The notes under the pieces are model-generated. The model saw only the letters and a list, made by a program, of their open reading frames with translations, was not told where the DNA came from and made no database searches. The position numbers and the translations under genes are program-made. Positions 11,501 to 19,007 of a DNA stretch of 20,844 nucleotides are shown here, piece by piece. The stretch is taken from assembly GCA_030463445.1 (NCBI GenBank), contig JAQGFW010028774.1, forward strand, positions 1-20,844, written 5' to 3'. This DNA comes from Euplotes aediculatus (lineage: Eukaryota; Ciliophora; Spirotrichea; Euplotida; Euplotidae). Each line of letters opens with the position of its first letter. Positions within the stretch are counted from its first letter, which is position 1.

Positions 11501-11574
11501 TTATTTTGTGTGGATTTGGTAATTCATACTTTTTTGAAATTTGAACTAATAATTAAAATATAAGCGAATTTCAT
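1..11574 (-). CDS. Gene A: large multi-exon protein, unidentified, incomplete at left edge
   Basis: I do not recognise the family. The model has nine exons (11491-11574, 11421-11452, 11062-11143, 9780-10063, 9614-9668, 8620-8838, 4835-5009, 3390-3571, 1-2559), 3672 nt or 1224 codons, still open at base 1. Phases agree at all eight junctions. Seven of eight acceptors end in TATAG and the other in TATTAG. The well-supported exons hold 16 in-frame TGA and 10 TGG codons, and all Gln codons are CAA or CAG. The protein looks soluble and mostly helical, with Leu/Ile-rich helical stretches, an acidic and Arg/Glu low-complexity segment, and no signal peptide or clear membrane segment. Such a long helical repeat-like protein could be a scaffold or an armadillo-type region of a large ubiquitin protease of the USP9X/USP34 kind; the local resemblance (KFWYFFLSMNAINSYSD) is weak and is only a guess. 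Gene B lies just upstream on the same strand. Confidence 0.78.
541..634. repeat. CTTTCT/CTTTTT microsatellite inside gene A
   Basis: The plus strand is a near-perfect run of the hexamer CTTTCT, with CTTTTT variants at its left side. On the coding minus strand it gives alternating Glu-Arg and Glu-Lys residues, flanked on both sides by Glu/Lys/Asp-rich sequence. The unit length of six keeps the frame, so copy-number change alters only the length of the charged tract. The pattern is typical of a single charged alpha helix or a flexible charged linker. Confidence 0.95.
2560..3389 (-). other. Gene A, intron 8 (830 nt)
   Basis: It starts GTAAGC and ends CTATAG on the minus strand, and joins phase 0 to phase 0. 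It is strongly AT-rich with many stops in all frames. I see no gene, repeat or RNA in it. Confidence 0.82.
3390..3571 (-). CDS. Gene A, exon 8
   Basis: This 182-nt exon is bounded by acceptor TATATATAG and donor GTAAGC. Its first two bases complete an Ala codon begun in exon 7, and it ends in phase 0. It encodes INSYSDQSLSTFVNRFLYQD and onward, through a TGA-encoded Trp (KNTWLEKVNAK). The frame stays open upstream of the acceptor for some codons, but the TATAG site and phase fix the start chosen here. Confidence 0.85.
3572..4834 (-). other. Gene A, intron 7 (1263 nt)
   Basis: It has GTAAGT at the 5' end and TATAG at the 3' end, phase 1. It is AT-rich throughout. The only feature I could find inside is a short plus-strand ORF at 4087-4200, listed separately. 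Confidence 0.82.
4087..4200 (+). CDS. Small plus-strand ORF inside gene A intron 7
   Basis: This is a 37-codon ATG-to-TAG frame reading MDNIKKFANFIVKKKRVKEI and onward, ending KLMKILFNY. It is basic, Leu/Ile-rich and would form an amphipathic helix. It lies antisense within an intron and needs no reassigned codon. In AT-rich DNA a frame this short can arise by chance, so it is only a candidate. No family is recognised. Confidence 0.22.
   Translation: MDNIKKFANFIVKKKRVKEILTLDLLSIKLMKILFNY
4835..5009 (-). CDS. Gene A, exon 7
   Basis: This 175-nt exon runs from acceptor GATATAG to donor GTAAGT. It enters in phase 0 with FQARFNKNLSNAYQLLYQYI and ends one base into the next codon. It has one TGA read as Trp in KFWYFFLSMN. 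The helical, Tyr/Asn-rich composition matches the neighbouring exons, and GC content is well above the flanking introns. Confidence 0.86.
5662..5877 (+). CDS. Plus-strand coding-like patch inside gene A intron 6
   Basis: Two short frames share one reading phase: 5662-5760 (MMKLVSIKLRLKQHLKNISK and on to SRIHAK, TAG) and 5785-5877 (MKIEQYSDKLSFWSKHRTVN and on, TAA). They are separated only by two TAG codons a few residues apart, in positions where Gln would read naturally. The patch is GC-richer than its surroundings. It could be a decayed small gene, a gene that reads TAG as Gln, or chance. The family is not recognised, and it runs antisense to gene A. Confidence 0.25.
7296..7490 (+). CDS. 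Plus-strand ORF inside gene A intron 6
   Basis: This frame runs from ATG to TAA in 64 codons plus stop if the single TGA is read as Trp. The first 47 codons contain LTKSQIAKLYECLDNNINFE, which resembles the first helix of an EF-hand or of a helix-turn-helix. No complete motif follows. The C-terminal third is Phe/Tyr-rich and looks like translated AT-rich DNA. Evidence is limited to the frame and its composition. Confidence 0.25.
8620..8838 (-). CDS. Gene A, exon 6
   Basis: This exon is 219 nt, phase 0 in and out, bounded by acceptor TATAG and donor GTAACC. It starts VWVYNQHYSQDYLFSLHSLH, where the first Trp is TGA, and ends KIRTSNMSDWK, where Trp is TGG. TGA and TGG therefore occur in the same exon in equivalent positions. 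It encodes a helical segment with Lys/Asn-rich turns. Confidence 0.86.
8839..9613 (-). other. Gene A, intron 5 (775 nt)
   Basis: It runs from GTAAGT to TATAG, phase 0, and is AT-rich. I see no other feature in it. Confidence 0.75.
9614..9668 (-). CDS. Gene A, exon 5 (55 nt)
   Basis: This small exon is bounded by AATATAG and GTAAGT. Its first base completes an Arg codon from exon 4, and 18 codons follow, DPNKYLKLCMEGLKPELR. It joins exactly in phase on both sides. Without it the flanking exons cannot be joined in frame. Confidence 0.72.
9780..10063 (-). CDS. Gene A, exon 4
   Basis: This 284-nt exon follows acceptor GGCTATAG and ends at donor GTATCA. It enters in phase 0 with YKSVLTSRNLQIASFDRFQL and leaves two bases into a codon. 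One TGA reads as Trp (KIWFQMTNGK). Alternating hydrophobic residues suggest beta strands, unlike the helical exons downstream. The frame stays open past the donor into a hydrophobic stretch that I take as intron. Confidence 0.85.
10064..11061 (-). other. Gene A, intron 3 (998 nt)
   Basis: It starts GTAATT and ends CTATAG, phase 0 to phase 0. It is AT-rich and I found nothing else in it. Confidence 0.65.
11062..11143 (-). CDS. Gene A, exon 3
   Basis: This exon is 82 nt between acceptor CATATAG and donor GTAATT. One base completes the preceding codon, then 27 codons follow, including VGPKHYLKNELWFVRHQKYG. Two TGA codons are read as Trp. Support comes from splice signals, phase and protein-like composition. 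Confidence 0.6.
11421..11452 (-). CDS. Gene A, exon 2 (32 nt, tentative)
   Basis: This candidate links exon 1 and exon 3 in phase. The acceptor is TATATTAG and the donor GTAACG, with a 38-nt intron before it. It reads ILINYSCKLL and leaves TG, so the next codon is a TGA split by the intron. A competing TATAG acceptor lies inside it but does not give a workable phase. Confidence 0.35.
11491..11574 (-). CDS. Gene A, exon 1 (proposed start)
   Basis: ATG at 11574 opens 28 codons starting MKFAYILIISSNFKK, with two TGA codons as Trp, and ends at donor GTAAGC in phase 0. It was chosen because it is the nearest ATG with a downstream donor that joins in phase, and because gene B ends only 81 bp upstream. 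The initial hydrophobic run could be a weak signal sequence. A different first exon cannot be excluded. Confidence 0.38.
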
Positions 11575-11655
11575 TGAGTATGAAAATGAGTGATATTAAA
11601 AGAAAGTAATAGTTAGTTAACAAACAGCAAAAATATAAGTCAATAATAATCTTTA
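11575..11655 (-). promoter_or_regulatory. Short spacer between gene B stop and gene A start
   Basis: The 81 bp are AT-rich and contain no box I can name. If the model is right, this spacer holds both the gene B 3' end and the gene A promoter. Confidence 0.3.
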
Positions 11656-11657
11656 TT
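11652..11657 (-). terminator. AATAAA polyadenylation signal of gene B
   Basis: AATAAA on the minus strand overlaps the TAA stop of gene B. This fits the usual eukaryotic 3'-end signal, although its position within the stop codon is unusually close. Confidence 0.45.
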
Positions 11658-12226
11658 ATCTATCACCTTTCATCATATTCTTATTTTTAGCTGATGTCAA
11701 CACAAGGCGATATTGTTCACTACCATCATTTGTATTGTATCTCCCCGAACCCCGTGCCAAGTAATATCTGACATTGTTTAAATAAGTAAAGAGTGTGTAT
11801 TCTGTGTGAGTGTCTACGGGTTTGCTAATTTTTAGTTCAGTTTTCTCTCCGAAATACAGCACAACTGGGTCATTTACTGTTTTGTGCTCACTCATTTTAA
11901 AGACGAGAAACTTATCTCTATCAATAGAATCTATCTCCCAAATATCATTATATATTAATGGTTTACTTGCAGTTGTCCAGTATAAAATAAAAGGGATGTT
12001 GGGTTTGAATTTGTCGGAGAGGGAGTGTTTGCCAAATGAATACTCTGCTTGTTGCTCCGATATCATCTTCGAGTACTCTTCTTTCTTAAACTCTTTGTAA
12101 TATTTATCATTTGAGAAAAATAAGATATTACAATTGAGGTCTGAAGGAGATTGACTATGTCCTGAAGGTCTTATGTCAAAATTATATCGAACTGGATTTT
12201 GTTTATCGTATTTTGTGTGCCATGAG
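11656..12226 (-). CDS. Gene B, exon 5 (last exon)
   Basis: This frame is open for 189 codons to TAA. It follows acceptor TTATTATTATCTTATAG, which carries the same TATAG end as gene A introns. It contains SWHTKYDKQNPVRYNFDIRP near its start and VRYYLARGSGRYNTNDGSEQ near its end. Alternating hydrophobic and polar residues suggest beta structure. The frame extends a little further upstream without an ATG, so an internal ATG start would give a shorter 136-residue product; the splice site is the better reading. Confidence 0.85.
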
Positions 12227-15200
12227 CTATAAGATAATAATAACAGGAGGCTTGGGTATCTAGTTGGATGGTGGCTGGAAGCAACACGACTTTTAATGTA
12301 TGTTTATTTTAACTTGCAGTTTAATTACTTATTTCAAATCCTTTCTAATTATAAAATTAAATTCAGTAAAATGATTAGTAGGATAATAAAGAACTACCTC
12401 ATAAAATAAATACATTTGTATTAAATAAAGATAATTTAAATAATATCTAAACTATCGAATAACAAAAGGCATACCAAACTATTAAATGAAAGAGAAAACT
12501 TTAATGTCATAATTATAATGTATAAGAATCACTTTAAAATTTTCTTCGCTCTTATATCTACATACTTGAAATATAATTAATTAGTATACTTAAAAAGAAT
12601 CGAAATTAATTTATGAAATTGCATTTCTAGTCAATTATATTTTCAAGATTAAATCTGGAAGTATTTCAAAGTTTAAAAGTAGTTTTTTTTTCTAACATAG
12701 ATTGACAAAACATGGATGTTATCTGCAATTAACTTTCAAGATGAAAATATTGAAATATGTAATAATGTTTTTGAATTACTGAGCTTATCAAATTATGAAA
12801 ATATCATGTTTTTATCAGGTATCTTTATTTCGGTGAAAAGTTAATGTGCCTCTAAAATTTTTTGGAGAAGTCAATTTCGTTGAATAAAGAAAAGAAATAT
12901 GTATGATTAAAGCCTTTATTTACTCTCAAATATGGATCAAGTTAGCTCCAATAAAATAACGAATCTGAAAGAAAGTCTCTGAAAGATTAACTTTCTACTA
13001 TAAAAAATATTTATCAGTTTTGAATGTGAATCATGTCGAAATTATAATATCTCCAGTTTAATCATTATTTAATTAAAAAGAACTATAAAATAAACGTAAA
13101 AATAAATGAAGCACCTTGCATAAATAATAAGAATACAAACACATTAAATAAGCTAAAAGAGAAAACGATAAAAACTTTAAACAGAATTGATCAAAAGTGA
13201 GTAGTTTACATATTAAACAAATAAAAAAATTGTGGAGATAGAATAGATGAAAAGGACTCTAAAAATAAAGTAATAATCAAAACAGAAAACCTAAAAAGTA
13301 AATAACGATAATATTTATAATTTTGATGTAGATAATAATCACAGCGATTATCAAGAAGAAAAGCAAGAAATAATAAACTCTGATAACAAATATCAAAAGA
13401 GTAAGCCTAAATATTAATGAAAAAATCAAGATCAAATTATATTAAATTTGCTGTTGAAAATTGTTGTGTACAATTAATTTGATAAATGTTGTAGATTTAT
13501 AAGACAAAGGATTCATTAAGAATGATAGGTAGCTTCATATTCATACGAACTTGATATGAAATCATTTTAATTTAAAGATAAGTAGATAAAAATTAAGCTA
13601 AAAATATTCAAAAATGCCAGTCTGATTTGATTAAAACAATATATTACTATGAAATAAAATCTAATAATGATAATAAAAATATCAATTTAAAATGTGAACT
13701 TGAAATAAAAACATTTAAAATTATTTTATAATTACTTATAATTTGTTGAAATTTCTATTTGCTGTAAGACACAAAATAAATGTAAACTCTTTTTTGTAAA
13801 CTTTTAAATATAAAGTATATATTTATAATCAATTATCCGAAAGATATGCTTCAATCATAAATTAAAATACATTTAAGAAAATAAGAATACCTTTAATAGC
13901 ATAATATATAGGCATCCATAATAATACTTGGCAAGAATAAAAATGCGATTATTTTAAATCAAGCGTACTTAGCAATATATGAAATATGTTGGTAATAAGC
14001 TGATGAAACTCATTTTAAGCCTAACTTAACTTTTTATTCAAATATTCATTAAGAATTTAGTTCACAGAATTCAAACTGTTTGATTATTCTCATAAAATAA
14101 GAGAATATCTAAGAGGAAAGTAAATAGAATCAAAAGTATTCAATAAATTCTTTATAGGAACAAAACAAAAAGATTGAAAAATAAATGAAATTAAAATAAA
14201 CTAATATACGTTAATTAATATTTAGATATTAAAATATTTAGAAGTAAAAAATGGAGGGTAAAATAAATCAATTTTAACTATAAGAACAAAAAGAAGATCA
14301 GAACATAGACATGAAGTCTAAATAAGTTTAAAGTTTGGCAAATATTTAATTAAATTTAGGAGTATTAAAATCTGAAGAAACGAAAACATTAAATTTAATG
14401 AATTAGAAATTTAATAATATAAATTTAATAAACGAAGTTAATATAATTATAAGTTGTAATACTTAAAATTTCATTTTTATGATAAATGGGGGTTTAGTGT
14501 TTATGTTTGACTGAGATGAGGTCCAACTTTACTTTTTATAATTTAAATTAGCTTCTCTATTTGTTTGATTTGAGATTAAAATATTATTTATAAGAAGTTT
14601 ACTTAAAAATAAATGATAAAATTTATTCGTAAGATTTTACTTCAAACTTTATAGAATGAACTTAATATCAATAAAATATATTTGATATGGAAACGAAAAT
14701 AACGATGATATGAAAAATTATTTTATTTATTATCAAAACTTTAATTTACCTATTTTAATATAAAATACCTTATTGAATTTTAAAATAACAACAGCTCATC
14801 TTTTATATTTAATATTATTTATAATAGCTTTAAAGTCTAAACTAATTATTACAATTCTTACTGTCATAAAAAAAATTATGTAATTTTGTATTGCATAATA
14901 TTTAAAACTTATCAATCAACTATTATATTTTGATTTACGAAACTTTTAGTTAAAATAAAATTTACTTTACCAATTCATTTTGAATATTCACTTCATTTTT
15001 AGTTTTACACAAATTAAAGTATTTATTTTAATCAATAAACTATAAATTAAAGAAAATAAAATTTAATAATTTTGAAATAAATTTTCATTATTTTGAAACA
15101 TCGACCTTTAATGATACATTTCTCAGATCCAAAAACAATGTTTTAGTATATAAAAATGAGAAAATAAAAAGAGAGTGAACAAATAATTCAGTTAAAATAA

Positions 15201-16048
15201 AAATTTCGATCAATAAAAAATAAAATACTCTCACATTTTGAAATCATCTAAATAGATTGTACATTATGCTACATAATTCTGAAGTCTCCTCAATTTAATA
15301 ATTGATTTTGACCTTCCAATAAAAAACTTCAAATGTAGTTTAATTACTAATTAGTTCTTGAAATATTTAAAACTGAAATTGTATAATATCTCATATTCTT
15401 TGAAGAAATTTATTTTCAAATCTGTTGCTTCAAACTGCATAATGAATTTGGTTTAATTTACATAAATTAATAAGAGAGCTTCGATTTCAAGGTAAGCAAT
15501 ACTATTAAATCAACCTTAGCTAGCATCCAGTAACATTCAACTGTTATTTATATCAAAAATTCACAAATAATAAAGAGTATGTTTTGAAATCAAAGACATT
15601 TGCATAACTATAAGTTGTGTTCTGCTCTCGAACTATCAAATCGTGCTTTTATCCAATCCAAATATATTCTGTACTTACAACATTTCTCCAAAGTTTGTAT
15701 ACAGGTAGTATTGTTGTATATTTTGATCGGCTGGCTATATGAAAAATGAAACTGAGGCTGCATCAACTATGAATATAAATAAACAATACTCAATAGCGTA
15801 ACATGAAAAGTGTACATTTCAGAGCAATGTCCATTTAAATAGATATTTATCAGATATTTAAAAGTTCAAAATTTATCTTTATCAGATCATATTTTAAAAT
15901 AAATAGCTAAGACATATTCATACCTAAAAAAATTGTTCATAATTTATTATACAATGAGCCCAGTTTTTTGTTGTTGAAATACTATGCATTCAAGTCCTGG
16001 AATTTGTACAAATTTATTATCAGAAGAAAGTTTAAAAAGTAATGACAT
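11656..16048 (-). CDS. Gene B: five-exon gene, 278-residue unidentified protein
   Basis: The model joins 15953-16048, 15679-15734, 15565-15607, 12924-12994 and 11656-12226, 837 nt in all, an exact multiple of three ending in TAA. Acceptors are CATATAG, TTATAG, a tandem ATAGTAG and CTTATAG. Donors are GTATAA, GTAAGT, GTGAAT and GTAAAT. One TGA is read as Trp in exon 4 and three Trp in exon 5 are TGG; no internal TAA or TAG occurs. The protein starts MSLLFKLSSDNKFVQIPGLE, has no clear signal peptide or membrane helix, and the last exon looks beta-rich with many aromatic residues. I do not recognise a family. It is tandem with gene A on the same strand. Exons 3 and 4 are the weakest links, and another exon could lie in the 2.6-kb intron. 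Confidence 0.6.
12227..12923 (-). other. Gene B, intron 4 (697 nt)
   Basis: It starts GTAAAT and ends CTTATAG. Most of it is AT-rich; the part next to exon 5 (about 12240-12300) is GC-richer, with no stable reading on either strand. Confidence 0.5.
12924..12994 (-). CDS. Gene B, exon 4 (tentative)
   Basis: This 71-nt candidate reads KVNLSETFFQIRYFIGANLI and ends HIW plus two bases, with Trp written TGA. The phase fits the exons on either side. The acceptor is the second AG of ATAGTAG; a TTTCAG 30 nt further in would give a shorter in-phase exon. Donor is GTAAAT. Confidence 0.5.
12995..15564 (-). other. Gene B, intron 3 (about 2.6 kb)
   Basis: It is AT-rich, with the plus strand noticeably purine-rich between about 13.1 and 14.4 kb. 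It contains a plus-strand frame free of TGA but full of TAA/TAG (13750-14514). I found no minus-strand exon with good signals and phase, and no transposon ends. Confidence 0.45.
15565..15607 (-). CDS. Gene B, exon 3 (tentative)
   Basis: This 43-nt exon follows acceptor CTTATAG and ends at donor GTGAAT. One base completes a Phe codon from exon 2, then YANVFDFKTYSLLF. If the GTGAAT donor is not used, the frame runs six codons further to a TAA, which would make this the end of a separate short gene. Confidence 0.45.
15679..15734 (-). CDS. Gene B, exon 2
   Basis: This 56-nt exon lies between TTCATATAG and GTAAGT, both strong signals. It reads PADQNIQQYYLYTNFGEM in phase 0 and leaves two bases. 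It is GC-richer than its flanks. Confidence 0.6.
15953..16048 (-). CDS. Gene B, exon 1 (proposed start)
   Basis: ATG at 16048 opens 32 codons, MSLLFKLSSDNKFVQIPGLE and on to QQQKTGLI, ending at donor GTATAA in phase 0. The frame hits TAA at the donor if not spliced. Phase and composition match exon 2. Confidence 0.58.
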
Positions 16049-16374
16049 TAAACATTAAAGATTTTTTAATACTGAACTAAAACAATCAAAATATTATATA
16101 GCTAAGGATTAAAATTAGCTAGTAATACAAGTCGAATAGTTTAGCTGTCTTTTATTTAATAATTAATATTAAGTTAACAAAAAATTAAGGAAATTTAATC
16201 AAAATTACAAAAATAAAATAATAAATTATTCTTGAGAAAGATTAATTATTGAAAGTTATAATTTTTAGATGCAAGTCAAAGAAAAAACAATATTTAATGA
16301 TTTTATTTTCTCTTATTTTTTGAATCTTGAATATCACTTATTCAAATTGAAAAGACTATATTAGAAATCTTTAT
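16049..16374. other. AT-rich spacer upstream of gene B
   Basis: Low-complexity AT-rich DNA with no convincing frame. It would include the gene B promoter and, if 16375-16614 is a gene end, a 3' flank. I see no defined regulatory box. Confidence 0.4.
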
Positions 16375-16614
16375 TTAAACAAAGATTAAAATGCTTGATC
16401 TCACTTCTGAGACTTCAATCTTAAATCTAAATAGCGATGTTTGAACTTTATATTCACATCTGATACTTATCCCAACAACGAGATGCTTCGAGATAAAAAG
16501 AAAAATATAAGTATATTTAATATTCAATAATAGATCATTTGTATTTTGAGTCAAATAATTATCTCCCCTATTAGCAGCACCAACTTTTGATGATAGTTTA
16601 CCGGCAAACGCGTC
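16375..16614 (-). CDS. Minus-strand ORF, coding-like, 5' end unresolved
   Basis: This is a 79-codon stop-free frame ending in TAA, starting AFAGKLSSKVGAANRGDNYL and later containing SKHLVVGISIRCEYKV. In its first 33 codons G is the first base in a third, a normal coding signature. There is no ATG; an acceptor AG sits at its upstream edge, so it may be a last exon. A donor GTGAGA near its end is also possible. It is in the same reading phase as the acidic minus-strand frame at 16843-16995 and may belong to the same gene. The family is not recognised. Confidence 0.45.
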   Translation of the reverse strand, partial: DAFAGKLSSKVGAANRGDNYLTQNTNDLLLNIKYTYIFLFISKHLVVGISIRCEYKVQTSLFRFKIEVSEVRSSILIFV

Positions 16615-16853
16615 TTAAAATAACTAACACAGAAGATGATATCAGTTATGGGCAGTCAGGTATAGTTAAGATCTTTTTAATTTCCTGTGGGAAACGTAAA
16701 GAGGCTGTAAGACATGATCTTCTTTCTACTCTGCTGTCTGCAACATCAATCATTGATATCAAGAAACAGAAACTGGGGAATAGAATCAAAATGTTATGTG
16801 GACCTGATTCAGTCAAGAGGTGAGTACAACACAGATATATAATTAAATACTAA
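16590..16853 (+). CDS. Plus-strand ORF overlapping the minus-strand gene zone
   Basis: ATG to TAA is 87 codons plus stop if one TGA is read as Trp; with a standard code it stops after 77. It contains SGIVKIFLISCGKRKEAVRH and GNRIKMLCGPDSVKR. A donor-like GTGAGT lies at the TGA. About 63% of codons start with a purine. It overlaps minus-strand frames that are also partly open, so only one strand is likely real here. I cannot decide between them. Confidence 0.3.
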
Positions 16854-17480
16854 CTCAAACATTGCTTACAACTTCATTGCATCTAAAGGTAATGCCGATC
16901 TCATCATAGTAATTTAAGTAATTTTCCTGTAATAACTTATGTTCTTCCTCCTCCATCTTTTGTCTAATCTCTTCCTGATCTTCCATATTATTTTTCATAT
17001 CTATCTTTAGCCTCCAATTCCTCTTTAATGTCTTCATAATCGATGACAGGAACGTAATGAGAAGGAGGCTCAGATAAATCTTGTTCCAAATCATGTTCAG
17101 TTATTTCTTCTATAGAATTGCTGCTGTAATCACTCTGCCTCTGATTGCTAGTACTTGGAGACTGACTTTCCTAAACAGAGGTAGTTGACCAATTGCTTAC
17201 TCCTGATCTATTATAATTTGCTTTCAGTCGTAGTCTGCCTGTAATTAAATTGTCTTGATTTTGGTGTCTAAATATAAGAGACATAGTAAAGTATTGATCT
17301 TTATTGTTAATTAGTAAAGGTATTTTCAGTTTATATATGATACATGGCTGAATTTGATCGAATCACACATTTTATATTAATGAAAGTGATAGATCTTTAC
17401 TTTAAGGGAAAGGAATGACAACACCAAATCTTCTGAAGATAAAGCCTGTTCAAATAGATTTTAAAATATCGAAATATAGA
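16843..17480 (-). pseudogene. Interrupted acidic, Ser-rich coding region (decayed or alternatively read gene)
   Basis: GC-richer minus-strand DNA encodes coding-like stretches: INNKDQYFTMSLIFRHQNQD, then a Ser/Asn-rich part (QSPSTSNQRQSDYSSNSIEE), an acidic part (HDLEQDLSEPPSHYVPVIDY) and a coiled-coil-like part (NMEDQEEIRQKMEEEEHKLL). The reading is interrupted by a few TAA/TAG codons and one frame change. Short GT-AG introns could remove some of these. The first stretch resembles, weakly, the start of an inward-rectifier K+ channel C-terminal domain, but no selectivity filter is visible upstream. It could be a decayed host gene, a gene with assembly errors, or a gene using TAA/TAG as Gln. 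Function not assigned. Confidence 0.45.
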
Positions 17481-18584
17481 TATTAAATTATGGATAATTA
17501 AAATTATTCTAAAATTAAATTGATGAAGATTTATTCAACTCGACGGTAATACGTTCCGAGTATAAAGAAAAGATAGGGTAATGAATGGAGTGAAGTAAAA
17601 GACGTAAGTTGATGCAAATTTTTTAAAGACGAGTTGAGGAGTTGAAAAGATCATTCGACATCATTAGTGTGTATATTGGGAATATTTATTAATTTTCTTG
17701 AAGAAGCACAAAGTTATCCTATTCTTGACTTTAAATGGGATAAGAAAGACAAATAACACTTACTTCACAAAATAAATCTATATCACTGTTTTTTAGCAGT
17801 CTTATTTTTGCTACGGTTTTAAAGGAATGCAAAAATTGATCAATTATTAAAAGAAAATTTCGAGCTAAAAATTTGAATTGAACTTGATTTAGATGATGAT
17901 TCATGAAATTGACTTATCCTAATTGATATAGTTTCACACTATCATTCTCTTTCTGTTAAGAAATACATTGAGAAAATTAATTTCTCGTTTAATTTAGTGT
18001 ATTCTTAATAATAAGCTTCAGTAGAGAAATACATTTGATTGCTTTTGAAGAATATGCTGAAAAGACTCATATAGTATTAAGTAATTTTGGCACTATAATT
18101 TTAATAAGTCTGATAGGAAACTTGATGAATTTTATATCAAATATAGCTATTGTAAAAATTAGGAGTAGTTTGTTTGATGAATAATGAATTATAGTTGATT
18201 ATATTTGTGATTTTATTTAAATTATGTTGATAAATCTATTTAATATTAATGCTTGAGATGAATTGTCTCTCTTAGTTTATTAGAATCAAATTAAAAACCG
18301 TAATAATTTGTTATATATCAGCTATAGTTTTCGAAACTGTGCAACACATCACTAAATTTCAACGAGCATTAAATAAAAAGACACCACTTCGTAATTCCTG
18401 AACAAATAAAAATGTCTCAGATGCTAAAATATAGGTGCTTCTTACTTAGTGATCCTATAGTATCAATTTCAATATAAGCAATTTCTATTGTAAATTCTGA
18501 AAATAACTTTTTGAAATTCAAATACACCTAAATTAAAAGGGAACTTAGAAAAAGAATGCTTCATTCTGAAATCCTTGTACTTAC
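17481..18584. other. Mostly AT-rich stretch with weak splice-flanked fragments
   Basis: No firm gene. A possible 14-nt micro-exon lies on the minus strand at 17764-17777 (TATAG before it, GTAAGT after it). A plus-strand fragment ending at a GTAAGT near 17611 reads GNEWSEVKD. Both are too short to trust. Confidence 0.3.
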
Positions 18585-18639
18585 ACTCATAACGAAGTAT
18601 GATGTTTATAACACTCTGATTCACGAGCTTATCTAACTT
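18585..18639 (-). CDS. Candidate exon, upstream part of the region 3 gene
   Basis: This 55-nt piece lies between AATAG and GTAAGT and reads KLDKLVNQSVINIILRYE, leaving one base. Splice signals are good, but no phase chain links it securely to the exon at 19008 or to the region at 17.4 kb. Confidence 0.3.
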
Positions 18640-19007
18640 CTATTTTTCTACGATTCTAGTTGAATTGGTATTTAAAACTCTCAGTCACAGAGAACGAAAC
18701 TAAAATTTTTCATATGTAAATACTTACTTCGTAAGTATTCTCTCTAATAAAAAACTCATTACCTTTCCAGATATGGAATTATTAGTTGATGTATGATGTG
18801 TTGGCTCGTCCAGAGTTTGAGCAGAGTAATCATAATTTTAGGATTCAGTTTATTTATATTATAAGACCTCACGCTCACTTTCAATTATGCTCACAGATTT
18901 TGGATTTACAAGGGGAGAAACAGACAACCAAAATTTGTAGTTAAGCTAGTCAGTCAAGTAAAAAATAAAGGTACTTTCACTTTAGTATTTAATAATGCTG
19001 TGCTTAC
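18640..19007. other. GC-richer stretch with competing frames on both strands
   Basis: Minus-strand readings include LTTNFGCLFLP (18910-18945, acceptor CTAG, donor GTAAAT, in phase with the exon at 19008) and a Ser/Thr-rich piece ending SISGK at a GTAATG donor (about 18770). A plus-strand frame here ends LQGEKQTTKICS, TAA. I cannot settle which is real. Confidence 0.3.

Noticed and set aside
11810-12100. Plus-strand ORF of 96 codons
   Set aside because: Antisense of gene B exon 5, which has a stop, a polyadenylation signal and a splice site.
13100-14420. Nested gene of a second ciliate-type code on the plus strand
   Set aside because: Stop frequencies and base positions match random AT-rich, purine-skewed DNA; once three stops are allowed as sense, every frame is open.
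17280-17480. Inward-rectifier K+ channel gene
   Set aside because: Only a short stretch resembles the C-terminal domain; no TIGYG/TIGFG filter or paired membrane helices could be read in a steady frame, so it is kept only as a weak remark.
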